Shown: in pieces, positions 32,587-41,166 of the stretch
Layout of the letters: every line of letters begins with the position of its first letter
Numbering within the stretch: the stretch's first letter is position 1
DNA from: an uncultured Bacilli bacterium
Lineage (GTDB): Bacteria > Bacillota_I > Bacilli_A > RF39 > UBA660
DNA: 64,000 nucleotides
NCBI GenBank assembly: GCA_934162665.1
Contig: CAKPJN010000001.1
Span: forward strand, 62,001-126,000
Direction: 5' to 3'
Notes under the pieces: model-generated
The model's input: only the letters and a program-made list of their open reading frames with translations
Database searches by the model: none
What the model was told of the DNA's origin: nothing
Made by a program: the position numbers and the translations under genes

Positions 32587-33291
32587 ATGTATAGTAAAGA
32601 ATTTTGTGATATCTATAATGAATATGGATGGGATTATTTTAGTTTAACAATGGGGGATGCTATATTAAAATATTTAAATAAAAATAATATTAAGATAAAA
32701 CAACATTTAGATTTGGGATGTGGTGTTGGTACTTTATGTGATTATTTTTTTAAAAACGGAATAAAAACAACTGGATTAGATATTTCTCCTGATATGATAA
32801 ATATATGTAAAAATAGAAATGAGGATATAGCCTTTTTTGTAGAAGATATGACCCAATATATTTCAAATGAAAAATATGATTTGATTACTATAACTTGTGA
32901 TGCTATAAATCATATTTTAGAAGAAAAGAAATTTGATAGGATTATTTCTAATGTTTCTAAAATGCTAAATACATCAGGATATTTAATTTTTGATATAATT
33001 GATAAGGATAAATTAATTTTAAATAGTAATATCATCAGTAATAGGAGCGAAGATATTAAAGTTCATTATTATATTACAAATAAGGGAGAATTAATTAATA
33101 CTAATATAAAAGTAATACAAAATAATGAAAAGATATATGAATGTGACGTATTAGAAAAATTATATACTATAGAATTTATTAAAAAAATATTGTTAAAATA
33201 TAATTTAGAAATAATAAAATCAGAAAATAGTATTTTAAACGAAAAACAAAGAATCGAAGATAAAATATATTTTATTTGCAAAAGGAAGTGA
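32587..33291 (+). CDS. class I SAM-dependent methyltransferase
   Basis: 234 residues. Motif I LDLGCGVGT (about 42-50), motif II Gly-Leu-Asp-Ile-Ser-Pro and motif III-type Asp-Leu-Ile-Thr-Ile-Thr-Cys-Asp-Ala-Ile-Asn-His identify a small-molecule-type class I methyltransferase (Methyltransf_25-like). GAGGTGAT precedes the ATG. Its TGA stop overlaps the GGAAGTGAT that serves as the rbgA ribosome site, so it is at the very end of the last inserted segment. Substrate unknown. Confidence 0.88.
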   Translation: MYSKEFCDIYNEYGWDYFSLTMGDAILKYLNKNNIKIKQHLDLGCGVGTLCDYFFKNGIKTTGLDISPDMINICKNRNEDIAFFVEDMTQYISNEKYDLITITCDAINHILEEKKFDRIISNVSKMLNTSGYLIFDIIDKDKLILNSNIISNRSEDIKVHYYITNKGELINTNIKVIQNNEKIYECDVLEKLYTIEFIKKILLKYNLEIIKSENSILNEKQRIEDKIYFICKRK

Positions 33292-33335
33292 TAAAATGAA
33301 CGAAAACAAAACAAATATCAACTGGTATCCAGGAC
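33280..33335 (+). other. att-like junction 4: current rbgA start
   Basis: AAAAGGAAGTGAT-AAA-ATG here matches the leaders of copy A and copy B. The short N-terminus Met-Asn-Glu-Asn-Lys-Thr-Asn-Ile-Asn-Trp then joins the native rbgA body at Tyr-Pro-Gly-His. In the serial-integration model this is the attR of the newest element, core TG at 33323-33324. Confidence 0.55.
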
Positions 33336-34156
33336 ATATGGCAAAAACTAAGAGAGAGATTAGTGAAAATTTAAATTTAATTGATATTGTATATGAAGTT
33401 ATCGATGCTAGAATGCCACAATCTTCTAAAATTATTGATATTGATGGATTGATAAAAAATAAACCTAGAATTTTAATAGTTAATAAGTATGATTTATGTG
33501 ATAAAGCTATGACTAATAAATTTATTAAGTATTATGAAGAACTAGGGTATAAAGTTATTCCTGTTGATTTGATGAGTGGTTTTAACGTTAATAAGATTAT
33601 TGATGAGAGTAAAATCATTATGAAATCTATAAATGAAGATCGTAGTAAAAAGGGATTGAAACCACGTAGTGCTAGATCTCTTATTATAGGAATTCCTAAT
33701 GTTGGTAAGAGTACACTTATTAATCGTTTAGTTGGTAGGAAATCAGCTGGTGTTGGAAATAAGCCTGGTTTTACTAAAAATTTAAATTGGATTAGAATTA
33801 ATAAAGATTTGGAACTTTTAGATACACCTGGTATTTTGTGGCCTAAACTTGATAATCAGGAAGAAGCTCATATTTTAGCTAGTTTTTCTTCTATTAAAGA
33901 AGAAATCTTAGATCCTCATGATATGGCTAGATTTATCTTGAAAAAAATGATGGAGTTATATCCTGAAAAATTAAAAGATCGTTATGGTATTACTAGTCTT
34001 GATTCTGATTTTACTGAAGTATATAGTATGATTGCTAAAAAAAGAGGAGCGTTAATGCGTGGTGGTGAAGTTGATTATATGAAGGTTTCTAATATTATTA
34101 TTCAAGATTTAAAAAATGGTTATTTTAAGGAAGTTACATTTGACAGGATTAAGTAA
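33296..34156 (+). CDS. rbgA: ribosome biogenesis GTPase RbgA (YlqF)
   Basis: 286 residues. A circularly permuted GTPase: G4 Asn-Lys-Tyr-Asp (about 63-66) precedes G1 GIPNVGKST (about 127-135), followed by G2 and G3 Asp-Thr-Pro-Gly-Ile. The N-terminal Asn-Trp-Tyr-Pro-Gly-His-Met-Ala-Lys-Thr is diagnostic. It drives late 50S assembly in Firmicutes. Its first ten codons and ribosome site resemble leader copies found in the upstream accessory region, suggesting that the 5' end was supplied by an inserted element. In many Firmicutes rbgA is followed by rnhB and topA, as here with one gene between. Confidence 0.96.
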   Translation: MNENKTNINWYPGHMAKTKREISENLNLIDIVYEVIDARMPQSSKIIDIDGLIKNKPRILIVNKYDLCDKAMTNKFIKYYEELGYKVIPVDLMSGFNVNKIIDESKIIMKSINEDRSKKGLKPRSARSLIIGIPNVGKSTLINRLVGRKSAGVGNKPGFTKNLNWIRINKDLELLDTPGILWPKLDNQEEAHILASFSSIKEEILDPHDMARFILKKMMELYPEKLKDRYGITSLDSDFTEVYSMIAKKRGALMRGGEVDYMKVSNIIIQDLKNGYFKEVTFDRIK

Positions 34157-34174
34157 TTAATTTTTTTAAATTTG

Positions 34175-34203
34175 TTGCTTTTTTTATAAAACTTATGTAA
34201 TAT
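34175..34203 (+). promoter_or_regulatory. Promoter of TcaA-like gene
   Basis: TTGCTT (34175-34180), a 17-base spacer and TAATAT (34198-34203); an overlapping TATAAT starts at 34201. Confidence 0.6.
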
Positions 34204-34239
34204 AATTAATAGAGATCGATTGATCCTAAGGAGGTATAT

Positions 34240-35556
34240 ATGTTTTGTAGTGAGTGTGGTACAAAAAACAATGAAAATGCTGAGTTTTGTATTGAATGTG
34301 GAACAAGACTTGGACAACAAGAGAAAAAGGTTAAAGAAAAAAAGAGTAGTAATGGAGGAGTTTCTTTTAAAGAATTTCTAAAAAAGAACAAGATAGCAGT
34401 TATTATTGTTAGTATTGTAGTTGTATTAATAGCAGCTTATTTTATTATTAATAATACTGTTTATAGTGCTAAAAAGTTTGCTTTAAAATATGCTGAAGCA
34501 GTAATTAGTAAAGACGTTAAATCACAAATTGAATATGCTGATGTTTATGGAGAAAGTGATTTTGTTACAAAAGATGTAGTAAATAGAAAATATAAAGATC
34601 AAAAATTGAAAAATATTGAACAAATAAAAGTATTATCTGATAGTGAAGTTAAAAAATTAGCTACTTCATCTCAATCTGATGCTGTTAACTCAGCACTTGA
34701 TAAAATTCTTGGTAATACAAATGCAACTAGTACTAATAGACAAGTTTCTAGTTTAACTAAATCATTTGTAGTAGAATATATTACAGAGGGTAGTTTAAAA
34801 AGTAGTTATTTAACTGTTGTTGTTACAAAGAGTAAAAATAAAAACTTATTAATTTTTGATAATTGGAAAGCTTTAGGAGAAGATGTTATAAGTCATGATG
34901 TTGTAGTTAAAGCAGAAAAGAATGCAAAAGTTACTGTTGATGGTGTAGCTCTTAGTAGTAAATATTTAGATAAAGAAGAATCATCATCTGATGAAGATGT
35001 TTATAATCTTGGTACAGTATTAAAAGATAATGTTTTAATTGGTGTTTCTTTAAGTAATGGGTTAGAGTTTACTAAAACAGTAGATACTTATGACAAGAAA
35101 AGTATTGATTTAACTAGTTATTATAGTTTGGATTTAAGTGATAAGTCTAGTAAACAAGTTAGTGATTTAATTAAAAAGTTCACTGAAGTTTATGTAGGTG
35201 GAGCAATTAATAATACAGATGTTGCTACTATTAAGAAAGATGCAACTATATCTTCTTCATTTGCTGAGGAATATTCATTTGATAGTGATTATAATAGTCT
35301 AGTTTCTAGATATGATTCAGTTGGTATTGAAAGTTTTAAAATTACTGATGTATCAATTTCTTCAGCTTATCTTAATTCATATGGTGTAATGAGTGTTGAT
35401 GCTAAAATAAAATATGATTATAAGTATAGTGATAGTTCAACAAAAACTAAAAAAACTGGTTCAACTTATAAAACAATTACATTAAAAGTAGATACTACTG
35501 CTAAAAAATTACAAATTTCAGATGGTTATACTTATAGTTATAAATATATGTTCTAG
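34240..35556 (+). CDS. zinc-ribbon membrane protein, TcaA/YvbJ-like
   Basis: 438 residues. An N-terminal zinc ribbon (Cys-Ser-Glu-Cys-Gly-Thr then Cys-Ile-Glu-Cys-Gly-Thr, residues 3-25) is followed by a Lys-rich linker, one membrane helix (about 51-70) and a long extracytoplasmic part with repeated beta-rich units, the TcaA/YvbJ layout. The Staphylococcus family member influences teicoplanin susceptibility; a role in envelope stress is plausible but not shown. AAGGAGG precedes the ATG. Monocistronic, with its own promoter and terminator. Confidence 0.8.
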   Translation: MFCSECGTKNNENAEFCIECGTRLGQQEKKVKEKKSSNGGVSFKEFLKKNKIAVIIVSIVVVLIAAYFIINNTVYSAKKFALKYAEAVISKDVKSQIEYADVYGESDFVTKDVVNRKYKDQKLKNIEQIKVLSDSEVKKLATSSQSDAVNSALDKILGNTNATSTNRQVSSLTKSFVVEYITEGSLKSSYLTVVVTKSKNKNLLIFDNWKALGEDVISHDVVVKAEKNAKVTVDGVALSSKYLDKEESSSDEDVYNLGTVLKDNVLIGVSLSNGLEFTKTVDTYDKKSIDLTSYYSLDLSDKSSKQVSDLIKKFTEVYVGGAINNTDVATIKKDATISSSFAEEYSFDSDYNSLVSRYDSVGIESFKITDVSISSAYLNSYGVMSVDAKIKYDYKYSDSSTKTKKTGSTYKTITLKVDTTAKKLQISDGYTYSYKYMF

Positions 35557-35557
35557 T

Positions 35558-35578
35558 AAGAGGGTTACCTCTTTTTTT
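35558..35578 (+). terminator. rho-independent terminator
   Basis: A 6-bp GC-containing stem (AAGAGG / CCTCTT), GTTA loop, then T7. The next promoter begins directly after it. Confidence 0.8.
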
Positions 35579-35579
35579 C

Positions 35580-35609
35580 TTGACTTTTTTCTAATTTTCG
35601 AGGTAGACT
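35580..35609 (+). promoter_or_regulatory. Promoter of rnhB
   Basis: TTGACT (35580-35585), an 18-base spacer and TAGACT (35604-35609). Confidence 0.6.
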
Positions 35610-35625
35610 AAGATAGGTGTTAGAT

Positions 35626-36258
35626 ATGAATATGGATTTTGATAATTATAAATATGAACGAGAATTAAGAGAAAAGGGAATTAATTTAATTGCTGGTGTT
35701 GATGAAGTTGGCAGAGGTCCTTTAGTTGGTCCAGTTGTTGCGGCATGTGTTATTTTACCTTTAGAATTTGATTTGCCTGGGCTTACTGATTCTAAAAAAA
35801 TTAGTGAGAAAAAACGTGATATATTATTTGATATGATTACGGAACAAGCTATTTCTATAGGTGTTGGGATTGTTGATCATAAAATTATTGATGAAGTTAA
35901 TATTTACGAGGCAACTAAAATAGCTATGAAGGAGGCAATTAACAATTGTTCTATTTTGCCGGAACATGTATTAATTGATGCAATGCCACTTTCATTGGAT
36001 ATTCCTACGACTTCTATTATTAAAGGTGATTTAAAAAGTATTACAATTAGTGCAGCGTCAGTAATAGCTAAAGTAACTAGGGATAGAATGATGTATGAAC
36101 TTGATGAGAAGTATCCGATGTATGATTTTAAAAGTAATAAAGGTTATCCTACAAAAAAACATTTAGAGGCTATAGAAAAGTATGGTATTTTAGATTCTCA
36201 TCGTAAGAGTTATGGACCTGTAAAAAATTATATAGAGAGTCATAAAGTTGGGGTATAA
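35626..36258 (+). CDS. rnhB: ribonuclease HII
   Basis: 210 residues from ATG 35626 (AGGTG upstream; ATG 35632 is an alternative, GTG 35617 overlaps the site). The catalytic motif GVDEVGRGPLVGPVV is near residue 23, with Leu-Thr-Asp-Ser-Lys-Lys, the Ile-Asp-Ala-Met strand and a late Asp. It removes RNA from RNA-DNA hybrids, including single misincorporated ribonucleotides. In the rbgA-rnhB-topA neighbourhood usual for Firmicutes; dprA is absent. Confidence 0.95.
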   Translation: MNMDFDNYKYERELREKGINLIAGVDEVGRGPLVGPVVAACVILPLEFDLPGLTDSKKISEKKRDILFDMITEQAISIGVGIVDHKIIDEVNIYEATKIAMKEAINNCSILPEHVLIDAMPLSLDIPTTSIIKGDLKSITISAASVIAKVTRDRMMYELDEKYPMYDFKSNKGYPTKKHLEAIEKYGILDSHRKSYGPVKNYIESHKVGV

Positions 36259-36292
36259 TGTATAATAATTAATATAATATAAATGAATAGAG

Positions 36293-36321
36293 TTGACAGT
36301 AAAAAGTTTTTAACGTATAAA
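36293..36321 (+). promoter_or_regulatory. Consensus promoter of topA
   Basis: TTGACA (36293-36298), a 17-base spacer and TATAAA (36316-36321). Confidence 0.8.
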
Positions 36322-36344
36322 TATGAGATAAGGAAGTGGTTCTT

Positions 36345-38366
36345 TTGGGTAAGAATTTAGTAATTGTGGAAAGCCCTAGTAAAAGTAAAACTATTGAAAA
36401 GTATTTGGGAAGTGACTATAAAGTAGTTTCTTCAAAGGGACATATTCGTGATTTGGCGACAACGGGTAAATATGGACTTGGTGTTGATATTGATGATGGG
36501 TTTAAACCTAATTATGTTCCTATTAAAGGAAAGAGTAGTGTTATTAAAGAATTAAAAAAAGATGTAAAAGATAGCGATATGATTTATCTTGCATCCGACC
36601 CTGATCGTGAGGGAGAAGCTATTGCGTGGCATCTTAAGGATGCTTTAGGTATTAAAGATAATCAATATAAGAGAGTTTTATTTAATGAAATTACTCATGA
36701 TAAAGTATTAGACGCTATTAAAAAGCCAACTGTTATTGATGATAATTTAGTAAAGAGCCAGGAGACAAGAAGAATCTTAGATAGAATAATTGGTTTTAGG
36801 CTTTCTAAATTATTACAAAGTAAAACTGGTGCAAAGAGTGCTGGTAGAGTTCAAAGTGTTGCTTTAAAACTTATTGTTGATAGAGAACGTGAAATAGAGA
36901 GTTTTGTACCTGAAGAATATTGGACAATTACAGCCAAATTTAAGGATTATGAAGCAGTTTTATTTAAATATAAGGATGAGGATATTACTTTAAAAACTGA
37001 AAGTGATGCTTTAAAGGTATTAGATGCGCTTGGTGATATATATACAGCTTCTAGTGTTTCTAAAAGTGAGAAAAATAAAAAGAGTAAATTTCCATTTATT
37101 ACTTCTACTTTACAACAGGAAGCATCTACAAAATTAGGGTTTTCAGCAAAGAAGACAATGAGTATTGCACAAAAACTATATGAAGGAATTGATCTTGAAA
37201 GCGAAACTGTTGGTTTAATTACTTATATGAGAACTGATTCTATTCGTCTTTCAGATGATTTTGTAGGACCTACATATAAATATATTACTGATAATTTTGG
37301 TAAAGAATATGTTGGTGTAATAAAGAAAAGTAAAAAGACAGAAAATGTACAAGATGCCCATGAAGCAATAAGACCAACTAGTATATTTAGAGATCCACTT
37401 AGTATAAAAAGCTATTTAGCTCCTGATGAGTTTAAACTATATAGTTTAATTTATAAACGAACACTAGCTTCTTTAATGGCTGATGCAGTGGTTAATCAAA
37501 CTACAATTATTTTTGATAATAATGATTATAAATTTAAAACAACAGGACAAATTTTGATTTTTGATGGTTATTTAAAAGTTTATAAAGATTATGAATCTAG
37601 TGAAGATAAGATATTACCAGAAATACACGAAAAAGAAGAAGCTGTTAGTACAGATATAGCTAATGAACAACATTTTACTAAGCCTCCTGCAAGATATTCT
37701 GAAGCTAAACTAATTAAAGAGTTAGAAGAACTTGGAATTGGTAGACCTTCTACTTATGCTAAAATTATTGATACATTAAAAGAAAGAGGATATGTTTCTT
37801 TAACTGATAAAAAGTTTGCTCCAACAGATATTGGAGTTGAGACAACAGATAAATTACAAGAATTCTTTAGTGACTTGATTAATGTTGAGTATACACGTAA
37901 TATGGAAGATGATTTGGATAAGATAGCTGAAGGTGATGTTATTTGGAATAAGATACTTAGTGATTTTTATGTTCTTTTTGAACCTAGGGTAGAAGATGCA
38001 TTTAAAGATATGGAAAAGAAAGCTCCAGTTGAAACTGGTGAAGTATGTCCAGTATGTGGAAATCCTTTAGTAATTAGAAAAGGTCGTTATGGGGAATTTG
38101 TTGCTTGTTCTAATTACCCAGAATGTAAGTATGTTAAGAAAGAGGAAAAGGAAGAAAAAGTAATAATGGATTGTCCTTTATGCGAAGGAAAGATAGTAGA
38201 AAAAAAGACACGTAAGGGTAAACTATTTTATGGGTGTAATAATTATCCTAAATGTAAGTTTGCTAGTTGGTATAAGCCATTAGATGAGAAGTGCCCTGAA
38301 TGCGGTAAATATTTAATTGACAAAAATGGTAAAATTCAATGTAGTGAATGTGATTTTACTAAATAG
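36345..38366 (+). CDS. topA: DNA topoisomerase I (type IA)
   Basis: 673 residues. The start is TTG 36345: AGGAAG (36331-36336) sits 8 bases before it, while the upstream GTG lies within that site, and translation from TTG gives Met-Gly-Lys-Asn-Leu-Val-Ile-Val-Glu-Ser-Pro-Ser-Lys. A Toprim domain is followed by the TopA core with the catalytic Tyr in Gly-Leu-Ile-Thr-Tyr-Met-Arg-Thr-Asp-Ser. Three C-terminal zinc ribbons carry CPVC, CPLC and CPEC knuckles. It relaxes negative supercoils. Confidence 0.96.
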   Translation: MGKNLVIVESPSKSKTIEKYLGSDYKVVSSKGHIRDLATTGKYGLGVDIDDGFKPNYVPIKGKSSVIKELKKDVKDSDMIYLASDPDREGEAIAWHLKDALGIKDNQYKRVLFNEITHDKVLDAIKKPTVIDDNLVKSQETRRILDRIIGFRLSKLLQSKTGAKSAGRVQSVALKLIVDREREIESFVPEEYWTITAKFKDYEAVLFKYKDEDITLKTESDALKVLDALGDIYTASSVSKSEKNKKSKFPFITSTLQQEASTKLGFSAKKTMSIAQKLYEGIDLESETVGLITYMRTDSIRLSDDFVGPTYKYITDNFGKEYVGVIKKSKKTENVQDAHEAIRPTSIFRDPLSIKSYLAPDEFKLYSLIYKRTLASLMADAVVNQTTIIFDNNDYKFKTTGQILIFDGYLKVYKDYESSEDKILPEIHEKEEAVSTDIANEQHFTKPPARYSEAKLIKELEELGIGRPSTYAKIIDTLKERGYVSLTDKKFAPTDIGVETTDKLQEFFSDLINVEYTRNMEDDLDKIAEGDVIWNKILSDFYVLFEPRVEDAFKDMEKKAPVETGEVCPVCGNPLVIRKGRYGEFVACSNYPECKYVKKEEKEEKVIMDCPLCEGKIVEKKTRKGKLFYGCNNYPKCKFASWYKPLDEKCPECGKYLIDKNGKIQCSECDFTK

Positions 38367-38399
38367 ATAAAATAACTTTTATATTTCGGGGGTGGTTAT

Positions 38400-38999
38400 T
38401 TGAAAGTTTTATTAAATTATGTAAATAATTATCTAGTCTTAGAACTTAGTAAGAATAATCTTTTAGAAATTGATAGGATAACTTTAAAATATTTGGATGA
38501 TAGAGAGTTTATTTTATCATCAAATTATTCAGATAAAATAGGGAGTTTTAAATATGATAATGAAGAATTTATAAATGATAGATATGATCAAATTTTAATT
38601 ACTTTTGATAAATTAAATAAGACATCAGAACTTAATAAATTAGTTCCTGAGTGTTTTTTACTCCCAATTTATAAAAAAGATATTAAAAAGTTAGAATGTA
38701 AGTATTTGATTGAAGATATTAATATTAAAATTCAAGACTTACAGAAATTAAAAAAAGTGTATAGCTTGTATGAAGATTCAATTGCTTCTTATAACAAGCT
38801 TTTTGCATATTTTGGAATTAAGTTTAACATAAAGTATTTTTATGAACATGGTATTATGAGTTTATTAAAAAAAATGAATTCTAGTGAGGATAGTTATTTT
38901 TTGTTAAGAACTTTTGATTCGATACTAGATAGTAATTTTAAAAATTGTCAAACTTTAGATAATGATTCGGATGTTTATAGAAAATACAAGGTGTATTAA
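38400..38999 (+). CDS. hypothetical protein, 199 aa
   Basis: The start is TTG 38400 after a strong CGGGGGTGG site. No family recognised. The protein is soluble, with a beta-rich first third (Leu-Val-Leu-Glu-Leu-Ser) and a helical remainder (about 85-190) rich in Lys, Tyr and Leu. It lies between topA and a second unknown, then a Xer recombinase. No promoter separates it from topA, so it is probably co-transcribed. Function unknown; it may be lineage-specific. Confidence 0.6.
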   Translation: MKVLLNYVNNYLVLELSKNNLLEIDRITLKYLDDREFILSSNYSDKIGSFKYDNEEFINDRYDQILITFDKLNKTSELNKLVPECFLLPIYKKDIKKLECKYLIEDINIKIQDLQKLKKVYSLYEDSIASYNKLFAYFGIKFNIKYFYEHGIMSLLKKMNSSEDSYFLLRTFDSILDSNFKNCQTLDNDSDVYRKYKVY

Positions 39000-39039
39000 A
39001 TTTTTATTTTTATGATATAATATTTATGGTGATAGTAGT

Positions 39040-39894
39040 ATGAGTGGATATTTTTTAGTTGCTAGAGATAAAGATAATAATGATTGCTCTATTATTTCTT
39101 TAGTAGAAGATTGGTATTTGAAAAATGGTAGTAAAAATCAATCTAGAAAAAACAAATTAGAGTATATTGATTTGATTAGTATGCAGTTTGATAGTCAACA
39201 ATCGATGGTTAATAGGATGTATAAAAATGGATATATTGATAGTTTATCAGTTGATATATTTATTGCACATAAGAATAAACAAGAAATTTCTTATTTGATG
39301 CCTATTTATAATAATGGTAATAAGCATGATGTAGAAAGATTAAGAGAAATTGCTACTTGTTTTAGTATTGGCAATATAGAAAAAGCAAAGAATAAAGTTA
39401 TTCAGATTTATGATCAGTTAATTAAGAAGGCTTATTATGATAAAGATTATTGTGATAGCCTTTCTGATACTAATGTTTCTAAAAAAGTAATAGAACAGTT
39501 AGAAGATGTAGATTCATATGAAAAAGTTCCTTATAATATAAAATTTAATAATAGTTGGGCTTTTTCTAGTTATTCTTTTGCTAGAAGTGCTATTGAATCA
39601 TTTCAAATGTATGATAGAAGAAGTCTAAATGTTAATAATAATCTTGCTTTTAGAAAAAGTGTTGATTCCCAATTGTTTGAAAAGTTAAATAGAAATTATA
39701 TTGATGGTCAAATTAATTTGTTTTCTAATGATGTTTTAAGAGTTATTGATAATGTTACTGATAATAATATTGATGATTATGACATGTTTACAGATATGGT
39801 TGATGATCATTCTGATGAGTATGATGTTGTTCAAAGGCAAGTAGAAGAAGATGATTGGGCAATTCCAGATGAAGAATATGAAAGAAGAAAATAA
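39040..39894 (+). CDS. hypothetical protein, 284 aa
   Basis: A soluble, Asp/Asn/Tyr-rich protein with no recognised domain. The first 105 residues look globular (Gly-Tyr-Phe-Leu-Val-Ala-Arg-Asp, then Leu-Met-Pro-Ile-Tyr-Asn), a helical middle follows, and the C-terminus is strongly acidic (Asp-Asp/Glu-rich from about 255). TATAAT-like sequence at 39014 and GGTGAT before the ATG support its own expression. It ends one base before the Xer gene, so the two are coupled; a link to recombination or chromosome segregation is only positional. Confidence 0.6.
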   Translation: MSGYFLVARDKDNNDCSIISLVEDWYLKNGSKNQSRKNKLEYIDLISMQFDSQQSMVNRMYKNGYIDSLSVDIFIAHKNKQEISYLMPIYNNGNKHDVERLREIATCFSIGNIEKAKNKVIQIYDQLIKKAYYDKDYCDSLSDTNVSKKVIEQLEDVDSYEKVPYNIKFNNSWAFSSYSFARSAIESFQMYDRRSLNVNNNLAFRKSVDSQLFEKLNRNYIDGQINLFSNDVLRVIDNVTDNNIDDYDMFTDMVDDHSDEYDVVQRQVEEDDWAIPDEEYERRK

Positions 39895-39895
39895 G

Positions 39896-40789
39896 ATGAG
39901 TTATTTAGATAAATATCTAGATTATTTGAAGTATCAAAGAAATTATTCTACTTATACTATTGATAACTATAAAAGAGATATTTTAGAGTTTTTGAATTAT
40001 TTAACTAAAGAGCATTTATCTTTTTTAGATGTTCAATATAGTGATATTAGATTTTATCTAATGTATTTAAAAGATGATAAGAAAGATAGTAATTCATCTG
40101 TTGATAGGAAACTTAGTGCTCTTAGAAGTTTTTATAAGTTTTTGGTTAATGAAAAAGTAGTTCAGAATAATATCTTTTCTTTAGTTAATGGCTTAAAGAA
40201 AGAAAAGAAGTTACCTAAATATTTTGAATATAATGAATTAGAAGAATTATTTAAGGTACCAGATACAAATTTAGCGTTAGGGCAGAGAGATTTATTAATT
40301 TTAGAAATGTTATATGCTACTGGAGTTCGTGTTGGAGAACTTGTTAATATTAAAGTGTTAGATATAAATAGAAGCCTTAGAACGATTACTATATTGGGAA
40401 AAGGTAATAAAGAAAGAATTGTTGAATATGGAGATTATTGTTCTGATATATTAGATAAATATTTAAATGATGGATATTTGCAACTTAATAAGAATGATAG
40501 TAAATATTTATTTTTAAATAAAAATGGTGATAATATTACTGAAAGAGGAATTAGATATATATTAGATGGTCTTATTAAAAAAACATCTATTAATAAAAAT
40601 ATATCTCCTCATATGATTAGACATTCTTTTGCGACACATTTGCTTAATGAAGGATGTGATTTACTTAGTGTTCAAAAATTATTGGGACATGAGAGTATTT
40701 CAGCTACTCAAGTTTATACACACGTATCTGTAGATCACTTGAAAGAAGTATATTATAATAGTTTTCCTAGGGCTAAGAAAAATGATTAG
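39896..40789 (+). CDS. xerC: tyrosine recombinase XerC/XerD family
   Basis: 297 residues, the normal length for housekeeping Xer proteins. The N-terminal SAM-like domain is followed by the catalytic domain with Arg in Thr-Gly-Val-Arg-Val-Gly-Glu-Leu, Lys in Leu-Gly-Lys-Gly-Asn-Lys-Glu, His-Met-Ile-Arg-His, Leu-Gly-His-Glu-Ser-Ile and the nucleophile Tyr in Gln-Val-Tyr-Thr-His. It would resolve chromosome dimers at dif. Whether it is XerC or XerD cannot be told from one copy. I start at ATG 39896, two bases after the upstream stop; longer in-frame starts lie inside that gene. Confidence 0.88.
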   Translation: MSYLDKYLDYLKYQRNYSTYTIDNYKRDILEFLNYLTKEHLSFLDVQYSDIRFYLMYLKDDKKDSNSSVDRKLSALRSFYKFLVNEKVVQNNIFSLVNGLKKEKKLPKYFEYNELEELFKVPDTNLALGQRDLLILEMLYATGVRVGELVNIKVLDINRSLRTITILGKGNKERIVEYGDYCSDILDKYLNDGYLQLNKNDSKYLFLNKNGDNITERGIRYILDGLIKKTSINKNISPHMIRHSFATHLLNEGCDLLSVQKLLGHESISATQVYTHVSVDHLKEVYYNSFPRAKKND

Positions 40790-40791
40790 AT

Positions 40792-40824
40792 AAGGTATAA
40801 ATTATTGATTTATACTTTTTTTTT
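40792..40824 (+). terminator. rho-independent terminator after xer
   Basis: An 11-bp stem (about AAGGTATAAAT / ATTTATACTTT, one G-U) and T9. Confidence 0.85.
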
Positions 40825-40868
40825 CGATATAATAAAATTGCTAAAGAGTGCAAAGGATGTGAGTCTTT

Positions 40869-41144
40869 ATGGATTTTTTATTTTCTACTCAGGAAGAATT
40901 ATATGAAAGAGTTAAGCCGGCACTTAATGCTAAAATTACAGAATTGCATAGATTAGGTTTTTCGTATATTACTGATATTGATGTTTGGAATTATTTGATA
41001 GAATCTAAATGGAAGAAATCTCATAATTTAGTACTTTCTGATATTGTTAGTGATATATTACATGCTGATAATAAAAAGATTGATTTATTTTTAAAAGGTA
41101 ATTTAGCAAAAACAAAGAGAAGTCAATATTTTGATGTTGAATAA
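40869..41144 (+). CDS. ComN-like post-transcriptional regulator
   Basis: 91 residues. The pattern Leu-Tyr-Glu-Arg-Val-Lys-Pro-Ala-Leu-Asn-Ala-Lys, then Ile-Asp-Val-Trp-Asn-Tyr-Leu, Ser-Lys-Trp-Lys-Lys and Leu-Ser-Asp-Ile-Val-Ser-Asp-Ile-Leu matches the ComN family, known in Bacillus for controlling comE mRNA stability. In Bacillus the gene lies near secDF; here it directly precedes secDF, supporting the call. AAAGGATG lies upstream. It overlaps the region before the secDF start. Confidence 0.8.
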   Translation: MDFLFSTQEELYERVKPALNAKITELHRLGFSYITDIDVWNYLIESKWKKSHNLVLSDIVSDILHADNKKIDLFLKGNLAKTKRSQYFDVE

Positions 41145-41166
41145 TTTAGAAAGAGATGTGTTAAAA

